Source: Pithys albifrons albifrons
Lineage: Eukaryota; Chordata; Aves; Passeriformes; Thamnophilidae
Length of the DNA stretch: 64,000 nt
Assembly (NCBI RefSeq): GCF_047495875.1
Contig: NC_092462.1
Location: 37,477,523-37,541,522 of the forward strand
Reading direction: 5' to 3'
A program made the position numbers and the translations under genes. Every line of letters begins with the position of its first letter. Within the stretch, counting starts at the first letter, position 1. This document shows, one piece after another, positions 40,901-55,480 of the stretch. The notes under the pieces were generated by a model. The model was not told where the DNA came from. It saw nothing but the letters and a program-made list of their open reading frames with translations, and ran no database searches.

Positions 40901-43126
40901 ATATAGTGTTAGGAAAGAGTTATGCTTCACAACTTCTAGTGCACATGGCTCAGCTTACTGCCAATATGCAAATACAATTTATAGACTGCAATTGGACAAA
41001 TACTTCTGCAGCATAAGAAAGTTCAGCCCATTCCTCAGTTGCTCTAGATAACAACCCTGATATCTATTCTCCTGATTTATGCACAATGATACTCCTCCAT
41101 TTTCAGTGGGGAAGAATGGAAGACTGTTTTAAAAATATTTATCTTCAGTTTCACTAGCAAGGGACATTATGAAGAAATGAATGCTATGAAAAATACTCAT
41201 CTCCTGAATAGCCAAATGGACTCCTTTAAGAAAACCAAAACAAGAATCCACCTTTCTTTACACAAGGTCAATAGCTGGAATATAAAGAAAATTTTACAAT
41301 AAAAAGAAAAAAATACTAGCAATAGTATATTTTATCATATAGAAAATTTATTCTGGAAATTCCACAGTATTTGTAACCAACTTATTAATAACCAGTTAAA
41401 ATAGTTATTCTTTGTCTATCTAGAATATTTGCTGAAAGAGAGGGGCTAAGATTTCTGTGTCTTGGGGGTTGAGCAGTGTTAGCTTATTGTTACTTTATTA
41501 TGAATCATTTTGATGCAAGTGTACTATTGAATTTTGAATAGTACTTTGACTCATCTGCTCCTTCTCTAATATCATGATTCCTCCCCATATTTAATATTAA
41601 ATCATAGAGACTCACGTAGAGGGTTAGTCTCAGCTTTTGTACTATGTTAGTATGTTGTGTGCATTTGGGAACGTTTGAAAGTAAAAGTGACAAGCTACCT
41701 GTTAATAATGAAATAGCATAAGCAAAGCGTATTTCATGATACAAACTAACTTTTTTTTTCTCCTTGTAAGTAATATTAAATTGTTTTTATTAAGAATTTA
41801 AATGAAATTGTAAATACATGCACAAAGCTTGGAATAAAAAAATAGTTTAGCTGGAAAAATATAAAATTGAGCAACTACAGAACCTTTACCTGCATATTCT
41901 ATGTTTTTAATGTCTTTTGCTTGTGCAATATGAAATAAACAGAGCATTAAGAGAGGCTCACAGGCTTTAAGGATACCACTGGATGTTTCTTTTGGCTCCC
42001 GATTGCTTTCCTCCTCACCCCCTCCTGTAGCTGCTCCTGATTAGTTGAGGCTCAGGTGCCTTTGGGCATCTACTGAATCCAGCAGGGAAATTGATTAATT
42101 TCTCTGTAAGAGCACAGGTAAAAGGAGGTATTTTTTTATGAGTGGGCTCAGAGGGAGAACAAGAGAGAGGTTATATATAACCTGATCAATTAGCTGTAGT
42201 GGAAAGAATATTTTCTTGAGAACCTGAGTAGGCATAAAGGGCTTTGAAGGGTACATTCTCTGCAAGAATGAGAAGAATAAAAATAGTTGAGAAAAAGTGA
42301 AGGTTTTTTTATCTTCTGGTTATCTTTGAAGTGTTTTTGTTTGTTCTCTGCTCTCGAACTGGAAGAGTTAGAGATATAGTAGCCCGAGGTAGGTACTAAG
42401 CAAGTTGAGTGACTGATGATGAGAACTCACTTGGAAGTGAAAGGCCTGAATAGAAAGTCTCTCCTTTGCCATAGATCAAGCCGATGATTGCAAAACCATC
42501 AGTGACTAGTTTCTGAAACCAGATCGGCTGTGCTGTGACATTAAAAGCACTGAGCACATCTGCTTGTCCCTAAGAGTGCAATTGTGTTCAAGGAGCCTAG
42601 AGCAAAACATTTGGTTTCCTTACTGTTTCTTCTGGAAAGTTGGACACCCTAAACTTTAACGCTAAAGTTGTTTTCTGAAAAGATTATTCGGTGCTAGGTG
42701 TGTTCTGACTGCTAAAATGTGAAGTAACTTAGTAACCTGGTTCCTCATTAATCAAAAGGAGTATGGAACTGATCCATTTGTTCATAATTTTGCTATCAAA
42801 AGTTTATTCTAATGCAAAAGCATCTTAGCTTAGTTTACAGTTAAAATTTTTCTGTATAAGATGGCTTTAAGCTGATTGTGTATCTGGAAAGAGGAAAACT
42901 AGTTGAATTGTGTGAATTCAGAAGAACTTCTGACTCTCATTATTTATCCCCACTTTGTGGTTTTATGTTGGAAGTAACAGGAATGTTCCGAAAGACATTA
43001 TAAGGCGTTTCTTTGAGATGTTCCAGGCACAGTGTACTAATTTAAGTTCAGTGTTATTTACTGTTCTCTTTGTAGTCCATTTTGTGCTGTGAGTTTGAGA
43101 CAAATAAATGTTTTGTTTTGTTATAG

Positions 43127-43265
43127 GGAAAGGTGAACATGGAAAACCATACCCTCTTACAGAAGAAGACCATGATGATTCTGCTTATAGGGAAAATGGC
43201 TTCAACATATTTGTTAGCAACAATATAGCACTGGAACGATCACTGCCAGACATCCGACATCCGAA
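43127..43265 (+). CDS. GALNTL6: GALNTL6-like coding exon (stem to start of catalytic domain)
   Basis: The exon is 139 nt: two bases finish the split Gly codon, 45 full codons follow, and two bases (AA) open an Asn codon completed by the next exon. The peptide runs from [20 protein letters not shown] through [18 protein letters not shown] to LPDIRHP. RENGFNI and SLPDIRH are strongly conserved in the GALNTL6/GALNT10 branch; [15 protein letters not shown] and SNNIALE are typical of GALNTL6, where GALNT10 has different residues. It covers about residues 83-128 of the human protein and joins the stem to the GT-A catalytic fold. The acceptor is TTGTTATAG at 43126 and the donor is GAA/GTATGT. Reading through the donor meets a stop about 20 codons into the intron, so intron retention would truncate the protein. 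Confidence 0.95.
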
Positions 43266-46200
43266 GTATGTAAATTGTTTCCTGGACTATTTAATTTTTA
43301 AGATTTATCTTTTGTATATCTCTAAATAACCTGTTTTTCTGGAAGGTCAAATGTGAATCCTTAGTCAACAGAAAATGAGAAGTTAATTAAAGAGGAAATG
43401 GAAAATTTATCACCATTGTTACATTCCTTCCTCTGTCTTTTAAACTGACTTCTCATCTTACTAGTAGAACATTTAGACTATAGAAGGGCTTTTTTCTTTA
43501 CAGAATGATTTTCATTGAATTTCTGGGTAGGGCTTTCTTCTAAAAAAATAATTCACATGCTTTTTCATGTGCTCATTTGGTTAATAGCTGCAGTTCTTTG
43601 GTCTGGGGAGCAGAGTAACAAGTTGCATACAGTTTATGGCTAAAGGTTTTGACCCATGTTTGTGAAATGTTCATTTTGATTTTGTGACATAAAAAGTTAA
43701 ACCAGTCCAATAGCTACAGCTTGTCAGGTGCTGGTACTACAGCTAATTTATTAAGTAGAGAATTATGTAAAGACAGACGTGCATGATGCACTTCCAGAAG
43801 CTGGGGGCACTGGATGATGGTATTGCTTCCTAATAGCACTAATATAAGATGGAGAAATAGGATAAAGATTATTCTGGGAAATAGCCACTGAGATAAAAAT
43901 GGTCATCCAGTTCTCAGCAAACATAACTTGCTTTTCACATTCTGTAATTTTGCATCCTTTATATGAAGAGTAAAGTTTCCTATCTGTAACAAGAAAAGGA
44001 ACACTTTTGCCTTCTGAGGGTCCAAGTTCCATTCCTCAGAGTCACTCTCAGCTCTGATTTGTCTCTTTATCTGGTATTTTCTCCCTCTTTAATTAGATGT
44101 TATACAATTAGTGGGGGGGAGAAAGATACAGGAGTAAGAGAAAACTAATTTTTTTCATATAATGTTTGCATTTTCTTTCAGATATAATTCTCTTTATTAT
44201 ACAACTTTTCATGTTAAGATATCTACTCACTTCTTAACTTTAAAAATTTTGGCCTGTGAATTAGTTTAAAAATTTTCAGGGAACAGAACTTCAGAGTTTG
44301 ACAGAAGTTCTTGGTGAAGGGGAAAAAAATATGGCAACTAATACTTCTTTTTCTTTCAAATGTGAAACTGTCTTTTCAAAGAATGAATAGTATATAAATG
44401 TTTTCACAGTAAGAGTTTAAAACAATAATTCACAGTGAAGGAATTAATCTTTTCTTAGAGATGTTTCTAATTTAATTTTAAATGTTAATTGTCTAATTTA
44501 ATTGTTGTGTTTTTGAGGAAAATAACCTTGCTACTCCTCTAATTTGTATATATTAGTATTGTTTGCATAGAATTAAGTCAAAAGAAATAACATTTTATAA
44601 CAAGCTGTATGTTTTATATACTTTCTTTGCTTTCTACTTTGCCAAGTTACCTGAAATTATTTAAATAAAGAGTACTTCCAAGAAGTTTGAGTTCTAATGT
44701 ACAGCTGTACAGCATTAAATATGTGGTAAATTATGTTGTTGGTATAATAAATATGTCCATCAAGTATTCTCCTCTGTTAGCAAAACTGCAGAGGAAAATT
44801 AGTAAACACTAAAGGAAGCTGTCAGGTTTATCATCCCTTTGTATTTTTGTGAATTGGTCTTTTGGCAACTTGTTGGTCGCTGCTTGTACACACAGTCAGT
44901 GACATCTCCACGCGTGTTCCCAGAAGCAATTTGAGTGGTGTGTCCTCCGAAGTGACATACTAGGAACAAATCAGTGCTACACCAGCCTTTTTCTGCCCTC
45001 CTTCCCCAAGCACAAGGCCTTTTGTGACTTCACTTATGTGTCTCCCTTGGGAATATATGGGCATTGTTTCTGTGTTCCAGCTAGGCTCTTGTGGCAGTCA
45101 GTGAAATCCTGTGTGGTGGAGGTTTTAATAGTATACCAAGTGAACTGACTTTCTGTCATCTCCTTCTAACCTTCCTTATGTTAAACACTAGTAACACCAG
45201 TGGTCCATTATTTCATTAGCTGTATCACCATCTAAAGAAAAGGAAACAAATATGCTTGCATTAAAATTACGTGCTAATTAATATGCTGATTAAGGTGACA
45301 AAGCTGAGCTCTTTACTTCTGATAGTTATACCTCGAAACAAGTTTATTTCTTGAACTTCCAAGAGACACAGAATTCTGAAAATTCTTTCTGACGTACTGT
45401 CAGAAACAAACCCCTCTCTTGGCTGCTCTTTGTTAAATATGGCTAGTCTCAAATTTCACTTCACTTTTTGAAATGTGTCCTTTCTTCAGAAGTGTGTATG
45501 AAATGTGAAGTAGTTCATACCTGATTATGCTGCTTTTGGCTGGGTAAGGTTAATTTGCTTTGCAGATTTGCATGTTGTCCTTGCAGAGGGGACATGCTAG
45601 AGGCTGGAGTTAAACTGCAACACTCAAAGTTGCTTTCAGAGAAACTAATTGGAAATTTATGCCATTTCTACTCCAGGAAAGGGTGTTATTTCAATAGGAT
45701 TACAGTAGATAAATCAGGTGAGGTATAGCAGGCAAGATCTGGTTTGTTCAGTTTCTGAACAATTTAAAGAGCTTTGGCTTGGTGGAGCTTCTAAACTGCC
45801 TTGAGGCTTTTAACTGTCATCATCTTCAAATTTGTGAGAGGTGCTTTTACTATGGACTTGGAGTCTTTGATCCTCTGTCTCTATTCTGTGTACACCATTT
45901 GCAGAGGGACTCATCTGCTGAAGACTAATGTCCTGAAAATGCTGTCTACAATATATATATTTACAGAGCTGAATAGAATGATTTTGTTGCCATCAGTACA
46001 GAAAACTCGCAAATTGAAGCTTCAAATATGACCAAAAACTGCGTGATGAATCCTGTAACTTGAATCAAAACTTATTTAAATCAAAAAGCAGCTACAGTAG
46101 TTCCAAAATTTATCTGAAATAACTTCAAAAATATTTTGACCTGTAGGTAAACCAAGGAAATTTCAAGTACCCCTTCCAAGTGTTTGGTTTTATGGGAGGT

Positions 46201-47567
46201 ATGAAAAGATAGCAGATAACCAAAACTTGCTCTTTTCAATCCAAATAAACTTTCTCCTTCTGAGTCTCTTTGCAAACTGGGCTCAGGATGTGGCGTCTTC
46301 TGGTAAGGGGAATGGATGGAACTAAACAAACGCTTAGATGATTGAGCTCAGAGAAATTAGTCTTAATTTTTTTATAATATTCTTGTGTTTTTCCTGTGAT
46401 TCCTTTAAAACACCTCAGTAGGATGTGTTATGGTTGATTTTTCTTTCTGTTTTAAAACGCCTAAATGTGTGTACTGTAAAAATCCCTAGAGAAATTCTGT
46501 TTCAAGGCAGACTTAACAGCTTTTCTGTGTCTTTAATATGTTTCTATTGCATCCCACTATTATCTCCTGTGATTTTTTTCACTCTCTCATAGCTATGGTC
46601 TAAGAATATTTTTTCCATTTCTGAGTGGTCTTTGATGTCTTATTTTTGTCACACTCTTGTGTGAAAGTCTTTGCACAGTGGGTTCTCTTGTCAAACTGCA
46701 TTAACTAATTCTCCGTTCTTTTCCCAGTCACTCCCTAGTTTTAAGTTTAAACAAACAAAACTTTTTTTACCCCTTACCTGTAAATTAAAGTCCTAAACAA
46801 GATTATCATCTCAGTTCATTGTGTTTTAGTGAAAATGAGAGTTCTGGTCCCCTAAAGTAGGAGATAACATTATGACCTTTGGATAGTATTAAGTGAAAGC
46901 AATGAAATTAATATCTAGGGGGTAGAAATTCTACATGACTATTAAAAAAACATTTCAAAACCTGTAAGAAGAGTGTTTTCATTTTTTCCTTTTCACCTGC
47001 TTCATGCCACTTTCTGTAGTACGACAAACCTGCTAATTCTAGGGAAAGTGTTGCCTGCATTATTTTCTATTGTAGAAAGAGAAATACTATTTATTCAAAC
47101 TATTGAATGTATCAGTTACAATTAATTCTTATCTTCTCCACATTATTAAGTATTCTACCATTCATACCAGTTTTGTTCAAATAAATAAAACTGAATCTGA
47201 TTCAGGTTTTGAAAAGCATTCTAAATGTGATTTTAATGAGGGCTTGGGGGAATGATTGCAATCATCTAGTCCGAACAGTGAATATAAATTTTGTGATCTA
47301 TCTTGTTTCAAACTCTTAAGTCCTTGTAAACTAGAGAATCCATGTTTTTTAGCTTTTCATTCTTGAATCAAAGAATTCAAATTAGTTCCTGATATCAGTA
47401 GATTTGTGACTTTTATAAATTAGAGTCTTTGGGCTTGGTATGTTTGTGCAGCTTTATTTTAGCAACAAGACTCCTTCTGTCTAAAATTTGTAGACTAATT
47501 GCAGATAACCATATCACAGATATGTTTGGACAATTCTCTCATGCAAACACTGTGATTCTTAGCATTA

Positions 47568-47641
47568 TCCTGTGCAGGGCCAGTAGCTGGACTCAGTGAT
47601 CCTGATAGGTTCCTTCCAAATCAGGATATTCTATGATCCTA
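47568..47641 (+). mobile_element. CR1 LINE 3' end, heavily 5'-truncated
   Basis: The segment reads like the last 70 bases of an avian CR1: a GGCAGGG-like start, then CTGGACTCAGTGATCCT, GGTTCCTTCCAAATCAGG and the terminal octamer ATTCTATG followed by ATCCTAT. CR1 elements copy from this 3' end and are usually 5'-truncated, so a short tail is expected. It cannot be active. Confidence 0.8.
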
Positions 47642-50600
47642 TATGACTTATGTAGTCACAGATCAGATGTGCAAATCCTTCTTAGCTTGCCTGAGTAACC
47701 TATCATGAGAAACCCTATCCTTTTAAGGTTTTCCTGGGCACAGATATATGCATTTTGTACTGAAAATCTTATTATTCTTATTGTACGTTAAAGATGTCAA
47801 GTCTTATTCTTGTGATGCCAGGTTTTTAGGGCTGGAGTCAGTGTTTCCAAGCATTGCCTGCTGGTCTTGCTATTGCTAAGTGAAGTGATGGCCTTTCACT
47901 GTCACTCCCAGCAGTATTTCTTTTTAGAAATCCCAACTATGCTTAATTTTCTTACACATTAAATTTTTCACAGCCCTCAGAAGAAATGCATTTTCATATT
48001 CAATGAAATATCAGTGTTTAGCTAAGGGCTGTGAGATCTTTGTCCTGAACACTAATGAGATTTTATTTCTATTTAATAATAAAACCAAATTTCACTCTAC
48101 GGATTCTGCATAGCTGAAACTCTTCTTTATAGCAGCAGAAGCTGAGAGAATGCCTAAATGATTCTCTCCAAATATTTGAATGTGATGCGGTTGCTCTCTG
48201 TTGTATTTTTAAAAGAGGCTAAAATGAATATGCAATGGCATTTCTCGGGGGAGCATGTTTTTTGATTGACTGTATTTTTGTGTGTCTTTAGAGTAGTTGC
48301 AGAGTTAACAGAGTTGAAGTTACTGTTTATTACTGTGTTTCAGTAAACTTTACAAGAACACTAACTAGTATTAAGACTCACATGGGAAAAGGGGTATAGT
48401 TATACAATTGAGCAGTAGTTCATATCTGACTCCTCTAAAAAAGTAGTTATTGTATTTGTCACTTTCTATTTATAAATACAGTACAGTTGTCACAGTCTAA
48501 GCTAGGTATATTATTTCTAAAAATAAAATATAAAAATTCATCTTTAGTTTACTAGTCTCCAAATCTATTCCAAAATAAATTCCAATTAATTCCTTTAGTA
48601 TTCTATGATCTTGAAGATGGGCTACCCTCCTTCACTAAAAGAAAAATTATTTAATCTAATTTAAATGTGCTGAACTTCATAATATTTAATAAAGCTCATG
48701 GAAATAATTAGTTGTCGGGATTGATCTGTTGAGTTTTTGATTATATGTTGGAAGAAACAAAGATATTAGAAGGTTTCTTTGTAGTTCTTATTCATTTCGG
48801 GAAATCAGAATTGTCTTCAGACATGCTGCATTGCCTCATGCTGCTGATTGCTAGTATTAGCTTTACCTTTTCTGGCCACAGAACAGCTGCTTAAACTCCA
48901 ATTGTGCTTTTAGTGGGTAGTGAAAAAGCTGGAGGTTATTACCGTGGCTGCTTTTTGAAGTGTTTTGTGTAGTTAGTAAGTAAGGTATTGAAAGTGAGAA
49001 GTCATGTGGTCCAAAACATGATAGGCAATGTCCCCTTTTCCAAGTGTCATTGGATTGTTCCCTGCAGTTGCTTCAAGGCATCCCATTTAATGTGCATCAC
49101 CTCAAAACAGAAACAGGAATATTTTATACTCAAGAAACTCTATGGTTTTCTGTCTCTGTCATGCCTGCTGTCAGTTCCTTTGCAGAATATGCATTGATAG
49201 TAGCAAGTAACATGGAATAATTCCCAAGTGCTCTCTGGGTGCTTTGTGTGTCTTTTTTTTTATGGCAGCAACAGCTAAAATGTGGCTGAAGATTGATGAT
49301 TCCCCTTCCATCCTTGTGTTGAGAAACAAGCTGCACTGTTATATAGTCCAGTGAGGAGAGTCCAAGCCTGATGTGTTTGTTTCTGTTTACTGAAAATTAT
49401 TTGATAAAAGAAATAATCTGCTTATATAAGTAGGCAAATGCCTTGCATGTTACTAAGAATCTAGTAAAGCCTCCCATGCTGCTGTGAAAATAGCAAGCTG
49501 CAGTAAAAATAACTGTGAAATCTAAACTTAATGGGAACGGGAATTCTAAAGCATATTTATCCTCCAGCCAGTTCTGTACATCTGGGATAGCCAAGTCTAT
49601 TAACATTTGGCAATGATTGAAGCTTGAACTTTTAACTGTCAAATAATACAGTAGTAAAAGTGAAAAGTGTATCTATCTTTGTTAAGGTCTGTGTTCTTGT
49701 GTTTTGTATCTTTGGAGTTCATAGGTGAAGTGATGATGTATGTTGTTATTTTCACACTTTCATGAAAAGCCTCATTCTAACTTTTTCTCAAAAAACCTTT
49801 CTTGCTTCCTTTTCTTTTTTTTTTCATACAGTTAGGTATGTATCTGATGTGAATTTGTATGGACTGGATACTCCTTAAACAAGTGAAATTCCAACTCTGA
49901 TATTAACCAAAAAAAGCAAGTGCCAGCAGTAGCTTGGCTGTTACAGCTCATGTAATAACAAGAGCAAATGTGCAGCAGTGCTGGAATGGAAAAGTGACTT
50001 CTATTTTGCCTGATTTGATTATGAATAACCTTACTGGGGTCCACTTTTCTGAAGGCTGTACTGGCCACAAGATGTGGTAGTAGGTATGAGAACTTACTGA
50101 TCTTGTTGACACATGTGGTCCATGAGGCCCAACAGCTGCACTTTCACATCATTTGCTCCCACATCTACCACCTGTGATTTTGGTGTTATAGACACTGGTC
50201 AGACCTAGTAATATCTTGCCTGTTATTTTATCTCTTTTATTGCATACAGGCAGTGTTGTTGAGAGGCGTAAGGCTGACCACATATTGCCATGAAAGGAAG
50301 TGGAGAAGAGATGTACCTAGATCACAGAAAGACTGTATTTGAGAATTAAGTGTAGGGAAACCTTTTCGTTTGAAAGACAAAGTGATACAAACTCAATGAC
50401 TTTGATTTCTTCAAAGACATGCAGTGCTGCTGCAGAGACTGTAATGACAGGCCAAAATGTTGCAACTTGTCATAAAGTAGTAAGTAACCTAGTTCAGTTC
50501 TGATGAAGTCCATGCTGAAGGAGGCATACATAAGGAGCACAGGGCTTTGCCTCTTTAGTTTCCAAGACATGATCACTGTTAGTGCATTTAATAGCAATAG

Positions 50601-53051
50601 TACAAACAATTTCTACTGTACAATTTAATCTTTTTCCTTTTTCATGAAAATAGCACTAGTGTTTTGGAGAAGGTTTATTTGTTCTAGTAAAGTGTTGTGA
50701 CATTTATTGAGGCCCATACCCAGTGATGCCTGCTTGTTTCCCAGCTGCAAGCCACTGTGAAAATAGAAATTCCTTTCCCTGCTGTCAGCTCACACCCAAG
50801 CTAATTTTACAGCCCTGTCAAATGGCAGCAGAAATTACTAGTTATCACTGCTTAATCAGGCTCAGTTGACAGGACTAGATTGGAACAGAAACACAGTGTG
50901 ACTGAAGCTTGTTGCTGTAAATTGAATACTTTGACATGCTAAGACAATTACTATGTAAATCTTCACTGGAAAATGTTTTGTCCTAGCAGCTTATAGAAGT
51001 CTTGTCAGTAGCTGGGAGCCCAATGATGCTGTTGTTTCTTTTAATAAAGAGAAGGAAAAGGTCAGATCTGAAAAAGCAGTTCAGCTAAGAGAGCATGAGC
51101 TGACAAAGCCAGTGGGGAAAATCTCTTTCTGTTTTGCTTTAACTTTCTTTGGCATTCTGTAAGAGGAGAAAATCAGAGGTGGGGTACTTTAATGATCCAG
51201 AAATTGATGCTACCTTGCTTCCTAAATGCAGTAAGGGGATGTCTGTGAGACACTTAACTTTTGCCATATTCTTATTTCTCAGAAGGGGCAGATTACAAGG
51301 TTGTTGATGTGTCTAGAAGGCACAGAGCCTGGTAACTGACCACAGAATTTCTACTGGTATCCCTTAATGTGCATAAAATATGGTTGATATATCCACAGGG
51401 TCAAGTAAATTGCTACTTTTATGAATTGGCCTTTGCTGTCAATTGCCTGAAATGGGGCCAGCTTTGCTTTCCTTTCTTATGATTTTAGAATCCTATTTTC
51501 TTTAGTTTTGTCTCCTACAGAGGCAGTAGATTTCTGCATGTTTCTCTTAAAAGAGAAGCTGCAAAGATGGAGAGTTTGCAAGTTCTCTATCTTGTCTTAG
51601 GACATTTTTTCCCTACATGTAAACTCATCAGAGAATTAAACAGAACTATCCCTATTCCTTGAAGTAACAGGATGCTGTTTTATCTGCCCAGTAGAGTAAG
51701 CTAATCTACAGGATTAAATCATAATAGTTTTAGGACTCTTAGTAATGAGTAAGAAAGAAGTGTAATTGTAGCTCCTTTTCACAACTTCTCTGTTTATGAA
51801 TAGTCCTCTTAAAATTGTATTTTATTAGTGCCTGCTGCAGATTGCTTCACAGTGTTTCTGTGACAATTTTTTTTTCCCCGGACAGGTTAATATTTCAGCA
51901 ATAAAGGAACCTCTTGCTGTTCTCTTAACCTTCCAGAGGTCTCACTGCAACTTTGGAGCCAACTCAAAAATTGTTCAGAAACTCAGTTTTGATGAGTGTT
52001 TCAACTCAGTAGAAGAATTCTGTATCTCAAAAGAACAATTAAGTCAATATTAAGTGTTTTAAAGCAAGTTAGAATATGACAGTGTATCATTTTTATAAAT
52101 AAGCCTTGAACTCCAGGAGTCAAGTACCCAGCTCCAGTAACAAATTGTAGGAGCAGCATGCCAAATACAAAGCTGGTAGAAATTTCCACTTGGTCAGTTA
52201 CGTATATTTAACACGTTTTACTATAGAATTTATTTGCAAATGAATTGTACCTGACCTTTTTGTAAAAAAACCTTTGGTTTCCTAGCTAGCCATTTTCTGG
52301 TGACTCTGTGACAACTGTGCATAATAAACAGTGTTGTCCAGCTTTCTGACTTTAGTTTTTCTAAACACTAATAAATGTTGTACTGTATTCATACATATTA
52401 TTAGCGCTTAGTAATGTATCTAATAATGAGAGAGGAAGAAGATTCTTTGCACAGAGATAGTGAATTTGTACTTACTGCTTTGAAAACTTACATGGAAACA
52501 TGGACTGATAGATGTCCTTTGTTTTTAAAAATCTCATCTGAAAATCTCTGAGGGATAAATTAATGATGAAGTGTTAGTTTTTAGTAAGAAATTCCAGATA
52601 CTAAGTTCTGAAATGCTATGGAAAGAAAGACAAAATAGATCAAGAATAGCAATATATTAAAGCATAATGCAATGTTCATAACTTCTGATTCATTATAATC
52701 TTAAAGATGTTATTGTATCTGATTCATTGACAATTTTGTCATTTGGTGCCACCTTTTCATAGATACACAAGTGTTGGCATTTATAGCTTTTTTTTTGTTA
52801 AGTCCACATTGCTAGTGTTATTTCATAATTCTGAGTATTTGTGCAGGGGCAAAGTTCACTGAGAGAACACAGTGGACATCCACTTCCCAGTTTGCCTTTA
52901 TGACAGTACCAGCATGCAGTATATATGCAGTATTATACTACAGAAGTAAATTATTTTGATTCAGTAGGTAACTTACCATATGACATAATGGTCAGCTAGT
53001 GTTTTTTCCCTTGTTCTTTGTGATCTTCTCCGACTGAGTGCAAGCAGTTAG

Positions 53052-53082
53052 CGTGTGTGTGTATGTATGTATGTATGTATTT
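53052..53082 (+). repeat. (GT)n-(GTAT)n microsatellite
   Basis: GTGTGTGTGT passes directly into GTATGTATGTATGTATGTAT. The pure repeat is about 28 bases, long enough to be polymorphic. Confidence 0.95.
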
Positions 53083-55480
53083 AGGGGTGGAGGAGATATC
53101 CCTAGGAGTAACTTATTAGTTGTATCTTCAGATTATTAGGAGGAAAGAGAATAGACATATCAGTACAGTGTGCATGTCTGATAGAGACACACCTGCAATT
53201 ACATAGTAACTAATGTGTCACTGTGCAAATCAGCAATAAGATGAGGTACCTGCCTCCAAGAAAGGAAGTATTCGTAAGGCATTCTGTGAGAAAAACTGAA
53301 GATGATCAATAGTATAGGCAGTATAGTCCTAAACAGTGAAAGCTGCTGTCTTTCAAAGCTCTTAAGAGTTGGCATGTTACTCACATATGATGAGACTGCA
53401 TGGCAAAAGAACAAGAGAGATTACATTCCCATATATTGCTGAATTCCAGCCCTGGCTGTTAAATGGACAAGCTGTTGAATTCACCAGCCCAGTCTGGCAG
53501 TCTATAAAAGTAGGAATAATCAGAAATCTACCCTCTTGAGAAGACTGGAGGCATGGATCTATTCAGCTAGGATGAACCACAGGATGTGTAGGTGCTTGTT
53601 AAACTCCACTGGGTGCTGATGATACTCCAGAGATATGGCATGTATTTGAGCTAAGCTAACTGATCAGGATCTTTCAGAATACTCTGGTGAAGAGAGCATT
53701 AAACTTTGAGCAATTAAGCCTCCAGTTCTGTAAATAATCACTTACTCGCCATTAATGAGGAGATTGGATTAGTCTTGTAAGTGAACAAGGTAAGCTGAGA
53801 AAGAGGTGTAGCATGAGGTTTTGGAGCAAAGTGAGTAAGTGGTACCACAAATATTAAACCTTAAAAATTCTACTGAACTGAGATATTTGGTTGTTTGAAG
53901 AAACACAAGTATGGAGGAAAGGATAAAAGTGAGAAAAAGTGTGATGAAAACAGTGGAAGATGAGTAAAATACTGTGCTCTTAACATCCTTAAATATTTAT
54001 CCTCTTATCAGTATGGGACTGATGAGTATACATACATAGCCAGGACTGATTACAGAGAACACTTTTATGAATATTATTGTGATCAAAGCCAAAGTGAAAA
54101 ATCAGCTTGGTATAATAATTTCAGGTAGACTGATTGAGTTTTCTGCTCTCAATCCTGTAGGTAAAATTATAAAATTACATGGCAAGTTTTTCTTCTGAAA
54201 TTTTGTGTGTTTATGTTAATATGTATTTCATTCAAACAAGACATTTTACAACATATACAGATCAAGTTATCAGAGTCAAATGACCTGTCTTCATTTACCA
54301 TTTAAATCAGTCTTGTTACTGCAGACTTCTCATGTTATTTTACAAATTAATCCAGATTAAAATACCTCTAGGGGAAAAACTAGTCCTGATGGAAACAAGC
54401 TAAAAATAGCAAATAACACCTTAGTATTAAAAATTATTTTGAAAACTGAGTAGATGTACCCTTTTCTCAGTTACCCACTGACTTTTTTTTCTTTTTTAAT
54501 TCCTTAATCAGAATATGATGTGATACTAAAATGCTACATTAATGCATTTCCCCTTATTGGTTGCCCTATGTTTTGATAATGAGAAGGAGAGCAGAAAATA
54601 ATGTTGATTGACATCAGCTATGTTGCAGTCTTTTCTGTGCTGAGTTTGATCTTTGAGCAAACCCTTAGGCTGAACTGCCTATCCGTCTGTCTTAAATCTA
54701 CTAACCTTTTCTGAGTATTGATTTTAGGATTTATTTCCAGGTCTGTATGGTTTTCTCACTATTCCAAACCTCACTGAAAGTCAGTGTGCTCTTTGAACAC
54801 TTTATTTTGCCATTCAAACTACCTGAATAATACTGACTGTCCACATAGCACCTACAGTTACATAAAGTGCATGAGTAAGTTGCAGTGCTTTAGGCAGAGG
54901 CTGATGGTGTGCAAATTTTTGTGCAAATTTGCTAAAGCAGTAGAAGTTTGACAAAATTTTCCACTGCAATTGTGAGGCATTTGGAAAAAAAATGGAAGAA
55001 AATACTGGTTTGCTCAGTCATATTTTAAATATTTCTGTTGGAAGACAGTTCAGTTTCACTTTACACATATTCCATAATTAAAAAAGTTTACCTAATATAT
55101 TTGATCTTATGGATACATAGCTTTTATACATGGCGTTTTTCCATTCTACAGTAAACCTTGCTTAATTTTTTTTTTAATAAATTTTGGTGAGACTGCCTTC
55201 TTCAGGAAATCTGAAAGAATCTTGAATTACAATTTCTTTTTTCTTTGGAGAATCAATAATCTCACCTTTAAAACAAGAAGCAGTATCTGTGCTTCCAAGT
55301 AGTCTTCTTGCAGCCAAGGTTTTTTGCATCACTTCTAAAATGCAGGACATAAAGAACCACACTGATGGACTTTGAACAAACGATGCATGCATATATGACT
55401 ATTCTTTTGGTAAATTAAGTGTCTGTCATGTGAAAAGGGGAGAAGGGCAGAAATGGAAAGATTTTTAGTTCTATCTGTAT

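Larger units (their letters stand above)
24687..43126 (+). other. GALNTL6: GALNTL6-like intron, 18.4 kb, phase 1
   Basis: The intron starts with GTATAC and ends TTTGTTTTGTTATAG. It interrupts a Gly codon after its first base (G/GG). It is AT-rich. From about 24700 to 30200 I see no identifiable transposon, only unique-looking sequence with many TAATTA and ATTTGCAT-like strings. From 30200 to 35000 there are simple repeats (C-rich tract, TTGG, A-rich, AAAC and a T-rich pyrimidine tract). A GC-richer patch lies at about 35640-36080. From 37000 to 43100 I see nothing classifiable beyond a doubtful minus-strand CR1 scrap near 37370. Cryptic splice motifs are given under findings. Confidence 0.9.

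Noticed and set aside
48565..48620. Another CR1 end at TATTCTATGATC
   Set aside because: Only the octamer matches; the preceding sequence lacks the usual CCTTCCAAC and GATGATC blocks.
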